A stretch of 64,000 nt of DNA from Cloeon dipterum (Eukaryota; Arthropoda; Insecta; Ephemeroptera; Baetidae): contig NC_088790.1 in NCBI RefSeq assembly GCF_949628265.1, forward strand, positions 18,728,545 through 18,792,544, read 5' to 3'. Shown here one piece after another: positions 57,149 to 64,000 of this stretch. Position 1 is the stretch's first letter. Every line of letters begins with the position of its first letter. Made by a program: the position numbers and the translations under genes. The notes beneath the pieces are model-generated. The model worked only from the letters and a program-made list of their open reading frames with translations. It ran no database searches and was not told the origin of the DNA.

Positions 57149-57562
57149 ATATGCTTTTGGTTCCAATCCGTGTGGCAGAGAGGCTCAATGACTTGACACC
57201 TGTTGAAATTGCAGACCTGTTTCAGTTGGCTCGAAAAATACAGCACGTGATGGAAAAAATTCATGGAGCGTCTTCTTCGACTCTATCCGTGCAAGATGGG
57301 CCAGAGGCTGGACGGACAATCAAGGTTTTAATTTCCACTGTCTTTGCAATTAAATTTTAATCAATATTTTCTCAGCACGTTCATGTTTATGTGATGCCAA
57401 GAAAAAAAGGACGACTTTAAATGGAATGATGAGGTTTATCGTGAACTTGAGAAGCATGACAAACCGGAAAACACAGGGAGATGGAGAACTGAAGAAGAAA
57501 TGGCAGATGAAGCAAAAAGCATTAGATTGGTTTTCAGAGAATGTGGATTCTTTGATAGCTAA
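57149..57562 (+). pseudogene. Broken duplicate of NitFhit exons 5 and 6
   Basis: Exon 5 copy 57149-57324 is intact in frame, with two substitutions (LLVPIRV, LSVQDG). The exon 6 copy 57376-57562 reads HVHVYV, so the third histidine of the HIT motif is Tyr. It also has seven A instead of six in MPRKK, shifting the frame and creating an early stop. There is no nitrilase part, no first exons and no obvious promoter. It is a relic of the tandem duplication. Confidence 0.88.
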
Positions 57563-57670
57563 CAGCTTATATTTTCTATATAATAAACTGATGTATATTT
57601 TCACCTCTCGGTGTAATTTCCGGCTTAACTTTGCCTTTTGGCTTGTACAAAGCGGTGCGGTACTTTTAAT

Positions 57671-57722
57671 TTATTATTAAAATTATTAATTTATTATTAA
57701 AATTATTAATTTATTATTAAAA
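57671..57722 (+). repeat. 20-bp minisatellite, about 2.6 units
   Basis: The unit TTATTATTAAAATTATTAAT occurs twice in full plus 12 bases. Copy A has only a single related sequence at the equivalent place, so the expansion is specific to copy B. Confidence 0.8.
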
Positions 57723-58664
57723 TCGGTAGGAAGTTGAGTTGAACAGTGTGCTAAGTTAATTAGGACGAGGCACGTTCAAATTTTATTTACTTTCTAACAT
57801 TAATCAAGTTAAATAATTTTACTGTGGTTCTTATGATTTTTAGTTAATATAATGACTTATTAAGACAACTTTTTAATTGACTAAATTTGACAAAATTTTT
57901 TAACACTGCAGCTTCAAAATACAAGATTGGGTAAATTTCCAAATTTCAGTGCCTTGCCAATAACAAAGTTAAAAAGCATTTTTTGTTTTGTTGAAACGCC
58001 CTTGAAGTGTACTACTTATTGGAAAGAATAAATAATAGACCGTCATAAAAGTTACAGGAAGAGTTTCACACCACGATATTTTGGGCCATTGGCCCATTTT
58101 CACGCGGCGTTGCAGGAAGTCTGCCTGCATATATTTAAATGTTTGCATTAAACTAAACACAAATAGTGCAGTATTTTGATTTTAGGTATAATAATATATT
58201 TGTGTTTCAATAAGTTACGCTTAAAAAAGAAAAATCCTTTTTTCACGCGTTTTCAAACAAACGTTAAGTATTTACAAAAGGCATACAAAAATAGGAAAAA
58301 TACATGAAAATTATATGAAATATTGAAATATTTAATATAATGTTCAATTAATCCTGTTATTTAATTTTTAAAATTGTGGCACTTCATAGCATCAATATAA
58401 TAGGATTCCCACACGTCGACCTGCTCTCTCATAATTAATGCCTTTGTATGCATCTTGCCTACCAGCAGTGGAAATGAGTAGAGAAAAGACGCGAGCAGGC
58501 GGCAGGCGAAAAGACCAAAAGGAGCGTTTTGAGAATGAAAAGAAAGGAGCAAGGCGAAGCGAATGGAATGAACGCGGTGGCGGCAACATCATCTATCCCG
58601 CCGCCTGTCACGTGACCAGGCAAGAGATACAAACAGTCAGAAGCAAGATGGCTGCTATCGAAGG

Positions 58665-58893
58665 AACTCGCGCTAGCTGTAGGTGATTAAGCGTGCTAGC
58701 GCCGGAAAATGATCACATGCGCCGCCTGTCCAGGTGAGTGAGTCCTCAGCAGGGTCGGCCAGACCCTTGCGGGTCGGCGCCGGTTCGGCCGCGAGTGCGG
58801 TCTGCTTGAAAAACGGAGTCTAACCCGAGCGTGCCCATAGCATCCGAGGTGACATTGGTGCGGGCGACGCGTGGTATTTGTTGATCTTGCGAG
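58665..58893 (+). promoter_or_regulatory. Candidate core promoter/5' UTR of BCL9, retained only in copy B
   Basis: This CpG-rich stretch sits directly upstream of the BCL9 ATG. 202 bases of it are missing from copy A. It contains a donor-like CAG followed by GTGAGT near 58,733. Retention next to the intact coding exon, and loss next to the frameshifted one, suggest it matters for expression. Confidence 0.35.
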
Positions 58894-61800
58894 ATGCAGC
58901 AGGAGAGCGCCGAATCTTCGGCCAAGGAGGCTTCGCCTAAGCAGGAAAATCCGTCTCCCGCCCGACAGCAGGAGAACGGCGGCGCCGACGAGCCTCCCCC
59001 GCCGCCGCCGCCACAGCAGCAGCCGCCGCCAACGCAGCCCCCGGGGAGCGTCGAAGCGCCCGCCAACGGGGCACCGAGCCCCCGCGAGCCCGAGGAGGGA
59101 CAACCTCTGCCGAGCAATGTGCTGCCTAAGCAGCAGCAGCAACAGCAGAACAACGAGTTTCTACAGCAGCAAAGCCAGATTTTTGTCTTTTCGACGGCGC
59201 TGGCCAACCAAGGTGCCGAGGCTGTAATCCAGAGGCAATTTCCGTCCATCATTTCCTTCCACTGCGCCCAACCAGGCACGAAGCAGTATCTTGAGGTAAT
59301 ATTCAACATTTCGGTTGATTTTCGTATGTGATTTATAAAAAAATAAATCGTCTTTGCAACATACTAGCATAAGTAAAATCATAATTTTGCGTCAAGTTTG
59401 ACGTAAAGTGCCCAGGTACTGGCAGTATAAATTGGCGAAACTATTCTGGAAAATTAATCAAAACAATCTAGCATTACCGCAATGGTGTGGGATTAATTTT
59501 TTAATTAATTCGTAGGGAGCAATGAATAAGAATGATTGGTCTTGTTAATCTAAAATAACTGTCAGTACGCTCCTCACTTTTTCAATTGAAAAGAGAAAGC
59601 TGATTAAAGAACATAGCTAAAAAAACTCCAGGAGCACTAAAAATTAAAATATTTGTCTCAAACTCCAAACTCTCTCTTGATTGATCATATTAAATCCAGA
59701 TTTAAAAATTTCTCAAATGAAAGCTAAATTCAATTTGTTAAATTATCTATCTTGATGCAAGTACTCTGTTGCTAAGTGATTAGATTGCTCTTTGAGTGGC
59801 GTCCGCCGGTTTTGATTTATAATCCTAAATTTTTTTTCTAATGATGTGTTTTGCCTCTCAGGCAGTTTAAACTAAGACTTTTTAATCATTTCCACGTTAT
59901 TATCTTAATATTATGCACTTCATTCTTATCTATTTACCTCCATCTTTATCAGCAAACTTAAAATTATTTTTAAAAAATTCTGCAACCAAATATCGATTCA
60001 AATCAAGAGGTTTAAGATGAAAATTATGTTACTATCAAATAAATACTTATCGCTTAGGCCAAATACGTCGGTTTAAATATAAAATCTTCTCTAGGACTTC
60101 CTTTTCTATTATCTTCAAATATTATTTTTTATTTTTACATGAGAAATTATAAGCGAGTAGTGTAGTCAAACTGCTCTTTCAACGTCAATTTTTTGGCCTA
60201 GTTAATCATTATTGAGCTGTATAGGTTTAGGTCTATTGATCAAATAAATTTTTGATGCACTGATTTATAAGTTATATTGGAGACTTGAGGTCAATATTAA
60301 GGTGATTAACGTAGCTATTAATTCACTTATTTATGTATTAGACTGAAATCTATTTTATTGTAGGTCCCTTTCCTTCAGACCTGGATATTATGTCTGTTAT
60401 TTGAATTATTTCTAAATTTTCAAATACTCACATGAATTATCATTCCATCCCCAGAAATGCACAACTGATTCTTATTATGTCAAGCAAAGGAATTATATTG
60501 ATATATTTATTTTGCAACCCTAAATACCATCAAAAACAAAAAGTTTCCCAAAAAATTATAATCAAGGAATAATAATTATGTCACTTAATAATTAATATTT
60601 CATTTGCAGAAAAACCCACTACGCACATCACAATTTACCCGGCAGCCATGGATGTCAAAACGATCGTCTCTCGCCGGCGTACAGGTACCTGATGAAAACC
60701 TCACACCCCAGCAGCGCCAACACCGAGAGGAGCAACTGGCCACCCTTCGGAAGATGCAACAAATGTTGTTTCCTGAGCGGCCGCCCCCCTTCCGCTCCGC
60801 CTCAGCCCCAATTGCCTCGCCTGGGGCACCAGCCTCCCCGGCGGGCCACTCATTGCCGGCGGCCAGCCCAAGTACGCCACTGGCAGGCGCGTCACCCTCC
60901 CCTGGCATTAAAAAGGAGCCGAGCCTGATGCCAGTGCCGTCTCCTCAGCAGATTCAGTATTTGGCCTCCTTTGAGGGCCATGAGCTCACAATACAGCGGC
61001 AGCCAAACACGGGAATCACTGATCCCCATCTTTTATCACCGTGAGTGGCTTTCCTTTTTCGCTTGTTTTCATAATATTAGTATGCTCAACAGTCTGATAT
61101 ATTTTCAAGAGTAAAATCGTTTGCCAGATGATCAAAATGCCAAAAGCAATGAAAGTATTGGAGATGTTGAAGATAAGGCTCTAAAATATATTATTTCTGA
61201 GTTTCCAATTTCCATGGGAACACCAAATGAGTAGAAATCTTTTAATTCTTAGCATAACTTATTTTAAACCATTCAATTCAATTCATTTATTTGACTTTTA
61301 GCATGGTAATACATTTTTGTAAGATTGACTTGTGGTTTGAATTTCTTATCTAAAAAGTATTTCTGTTCAGTTTTCCAAGCTATATTTAATGTCTCTAAAA
61401 AGCTGTTTCTCATTGGATTAAATGACTAGTTAATTCTATTTTTATTCCTATTCATTTTTGCAATGTCTTTCCTGGGTTTCAAGTAAAATCGGAAGTTACA
61501 GTTGTTGGTGAGGAGGCATCATTGGACTTCGCACATCCGCATTATTTGGTCACTATTATTGTTGGGCACGAGCATTGATGGCTTTACAAAGGGTTCTTTC
61601 TGAGAGAAATGAATCACCCCAGGAAAGAAATCAAAGCATTTAGTTTGAGATGACGATGACTTAAGCTAATAACCCTTCAATTCAATGGCTGAAATTACTG
61701 CACACATTCTTGTCTAGTAGTATCCAGTTATTTGGTTAAATTTCCCATTAGATGAATTGTGATTTTTATCAAGTAAATGGCTAAGTTCTCCATTTTTTTT

Positions 61801-63430
61801 TTGTTTCAGTATGCAGCCTTCTGGGATGGACGATCCAAATCGGCCGATGGCACCGTCCTACCCCTCAACTCCCAACTTTGGCAGTCCGTCGGACGTGAAG
61901 AAGCAGCCGCAGAGTCCGTCAGACGTGAAGCCGCGTTTTGGCACTGACATCAAGCCCAACTTCACAACAGACGTGAAACCGTGCTTCCCGCAAGGCCCCG
62001 GATCTCAAGCACCGCCCATGTCCCCGTCGTCCTTCCAGAAGAACTCTCCCGCCTTCCCTCCTGAGATGCCTTCACCGCCCAAACTGTCTCCCCCGCCTGA
62101 CATACCTCTGAACCCAGTGGGTCCGCAGGGCGGCACCAAGGGCCGCTTTGACCCCATCACCTCTATGGAAGCGATGAGCCAGCAGTTGGCCTCGCCAGGC
62201 CCCAACATGATGCCCCCCATGATGTATGGCAGTCCGCAGGAGGCCATGTGCGGCGGCGGTGGAGGCCAGCAGCCCCCTCCTCAAGGGCCCCCGCAGCAGC
62301 AACAGCAACAGCAGCAGCAGCAGCCCCCACAGCAAATGGGCCCGCAGCAGGGCTTCCCTTCGAACGTGGCCATGATGCAGAACCAGCCAACATCGCCGAT
62401 GATGCAGCAGCCGAGGGGCTCTCCGCCAGTGAACTTCAACCCGATGGGCCCCCAGATGGGTCAGAGGCCCTTGATGGGCCCCCAGCAGTGCCGGCCTCCG
62501 TACAACGGGGCCAATATTCAGGTGAAGGCGAGTGCGCCGAACACTATACAGTACCACCCACCGACGCGGCCGCAGACGCAGCAGCCACAGGGGCCTCCGG
62601 CGCGACCCAGTTTGGAATTTTTACACCGATTCGCGAATCCACAAGGGGGTCCACCAGACTCTAACAAGATGGGCTACTACCCGAATGGTGGGCCGATGAA
62701 CGGGGCGGGCCCAATGGGCAGTCCGGGAGTGCCGATGGGTGGGCCCATGGGCAGTCCCATGGGGGTTCCGATGTCGGGGCCCATGGGACCGGGGGGTCAC
62801 GGTGGACCCATGAACCATGGCAACCAAATGGGCCCGATGGGTCCGTCAGGACCAATAGGTCCTGGCGGCATGGGGCCTGGAATGATGGGCTCCGGGCCTA
62901 TGGGTTCTGGGCCCATGGGGCCCGGCCCGATGGGTCAGATGGGGCCAGGACCCATGGGGCAAATGGGGCCAGGGCCGATGGGACCCATGGGGCAAATGGG
63001 GCCAGGTCCCATGTGCGGCAGCAATCCGATGGGCCCCGGTGGGCCGATGGGTCCAATGGGCCAAAATATGGGGCCCGGTGGGCCGATGGGCGGGCCCATG
63101 GGACCTGGGAGTCAGATGATGGGCCCAATGGGTCCGGGACAAATGGGTGGCGGCGGGCCGATGGGCCCGATGGGAGTGCGAAGCCGGCAGCCGATGCCGA
63201 TGCGACCACAGCAAATGTTCCCGCCGCAAATGGACTATCAGGACTCAGTGAGCCAGCCGCTGCCACCGTCGATGGGCGCGCCGTTCGGCAAAGGTGGTTA
63301 CGTGGGCCCGTCGGCCACCGCGGACCCCAACTACGCGCAGCAATTTCACAACTTCCAGCAGCAGCTTTACGCGACCAACACTCGTGGTCAAAGTGGGGCG
63401 CCTGGACCACCGCAGCCATTTTTCAAGTGA
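58894..63430 (+). CDS. lgs: BCL9/legless, beta-catenin coactivator, 3 exons
   Basis: BCL9/Legless is a nuclear adaptor that links beta-catenin/Armadillo to Pygopus in Wnt target activation. Exons 58894-59295, 60610-61040 and 61810-63430 join to 817 residues, shorter than fly Lgs or human BCL9 (about 1,400), so extra exons or isoforms are possible. HD1 (Pygo PHD binding) is at about 95-125: QIFVFSTALANQGAEAVIQ. HD2 (beta-catenin binding helix) is at about 165-189: LTPQQRQHREEQLATLRKMQ then QMLFPE. Only about 40 residues separate HD1 and HD2. The rest is disordered: SPSDVK repeats, a Q10 tract near 62,300, and a Met/Gly/Pro-rich stretch (MGPGPMGQ repeats, about 62,690-63,180). The protein ends QPFFK. 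The first exon is also present as a frameshifted copy upstream. A poly(A) signal follows at 63,515. Confidence 0.92.
59715..60609 (+). other. Remainder of BCL9 intron 1
   Basis: AT-rich unique sequence after the end of the duplication. It ends in the acceptor TTTGCAG at 60,609. Nothing else recognised. Confidence 0.7.
62690..63180 (+). repeat. Degenerate GGNCCNATG-type coding repeat (Met-Gly-Pro rich)
   Basis: Within the last BCL9 exon, short units coding MGP, GPMG and MGQMGPGP repeat irregularly for about 490 bases. The tract is kept in frame on the coding strand. The opposite strand also appears open because of composition. Confidence 0.85.
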
Positions 63431-63514
63431 CCCCCACAGTGCCATGTTTAGTGCAATCACAGACTTGTTGTTCTTATTGACTTGACATTTGTAAGCAAAA
63501 ATTTATCTTTTATT

Positions 63515-63520
63515 AATAAA
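63515..63520 (+). terminator. AATAAA polyadenylation signal of BCL9
   Basis: The hexamer lies 85 bases after the BCL9 stop codon. Confidence 0.6.
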
Positions 63521-64000
63521 AACGACTCGATCGTAAAGATAAATTTAACGCCAGTTTGTTGCCCAGACACTTTTTTGCGTTTCAAAAGGTTTCCGTACGG
63601 CAAATAAGGACACGGAGTCTTAATTTAATTAACATCTTTATTAGCGCTCTTCAGCTAACAGAAAATGTCGCTTGCAAGCAAGCGGGCCTCAACTCATTTG
63701 AAGCGGTGGAAATAATTAAAAGTATCAGTGCTCTGCAAATCCCCTCGTTTTTAAAACTTTCAGTAAATGCGGCATTTAGAGGTACCCAATTGAATTATTG
63801 TGATCAAATTAAACAGCAGCAATTGCGACCACATTCCTGAGGCAAATATCATGGCAGGTACTCGCGAGATAAAACATAAAATCTGTTTTAGATACGTGTA
63901 GCGTATAATGATTGTTGTAATGTGTATTTAAGAGTGATTGAAAGGGGATTTGACTAAACTAAACTAGACACTAAGGTGATCAGCGTCGAAACTAAGAAGG
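63521..64000. other. Right-end stretch, no gene recognised
   Basis: No known coding sequence. A minus-strand AATAAA near 63,630 could end a gene transcribed leftward from beyond the window, but this is only a possibility. Confidence 0.4.

Larger units (their letters stand above)
57141..59714. repeat. Tandem duplication, copy B
   Basis: This copy is head-to-tail with copy A and free of both retrotransposon fragments. It holds a broken copy of NitFhit exons 5-6, the intact BCL9 first exon, and 202 bases (58,665-58,866) upstream of the BCL9 ATG that copy A has lost (six unrelated bases there). It ends at TTTCTC, 59,714, where similarity to copy A stops. Confidence 0.92.

Noticed and set aside
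62005-63419. Long open frames on the opposite strand of the BCL9 last exon
   Set aside because: They are shadows of the repetitive Gly/Pro/Met/Gln coding sequence. Only the plus frame carries the phase-consistent BCL9 continuation.

Overview
The window is animal nuclear DNA, most likely from an arthropod and probably an insect. The genes are spliced, with introns from about 50 bp to over 11 kb. A nitrilase domain and a FHIT domain are fused in one gene (NitFhit), an arrangement known from invertebrates. A beta-1,4-glycosyltransferase carries isoleucine at the donor-specificity position, as invertebrate GalNAc-transferases do. Intergenic and intronic DNA is AT-rich and holds non-LTR retrotransposon fragments. 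Intron-exon structures were worked out by hand from splice signals, reading-frame phase and recognised protein families. In every gene called as complete the exons join in a single open frame.

Layout. Minus strand 43-20,202: the 5' eight coding exons of a CDC14 dual-specificity phosphatase, running off the left edge. A spliced 5' UTR exon is inferred, with a GC-rich candidate promoter near 21.9-22.6 kb. Minus strand 24,135-25,243: a two-exon beta-1,4-GalNAc/Gal transferase. Plus strand 26,240-27,407: ribosomal protein L18A (eL20), four exons. Minus strand 29,059-32,947: eleven exons of an SR-protein kinase (SRPK), with two introns read as GC-AG; its first coding exon is not certain, and a candidate lies at 46,186. 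Minus strand 37,180-38,340: a two-exon gene for an unrecognised 167-residue single-pass membrane protein. About 38.3-47.2 kb has no recognised gene apart from a GC-rich open segment near 46.2-46.6 kb. Minus strand 48,368-50,806: porcupine (Wnt O-acyltransferase), eight exons. Plus strand 51,317-53,747: NitFhit, six exons, diverging from porcupine with 510 bp between start codons. Plus strand 58,894-63,430: BCL9/legless (beta-catenin coactivator), three exons.

The most striking feature is a tandem duplication with a 3-bp CTC microhomology at its junction. It spans the NitFhit 3' end, the intergenic region and the BCL9 first exon (copy A 53,327-57,143; copy B 57,141-59,714). The copies decayed reciprocally. 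NitFhit keeps intact exons in copy A, while copy B has a frameshift and a changed HIT-motif histidine. BCL9 keeps an intact first exon in copy B, while copy A has a one-base insertion. Copy A also carries two non-LTR retrotransposon fragments that are absent from copy B, so copy B serves as the empty-site reference.

Functional themes: porcupine (Wnt secretion) and BCL9/legless (nuclear Wnt output) flank NitFhit within 13 kb. The others are housekeeping or regulatory genes: CDC14, SRPK, RpL18A and a Golgi glycosyltransferase. No tRNA, rRNA, CRISPR or prokaryotic element was seen.
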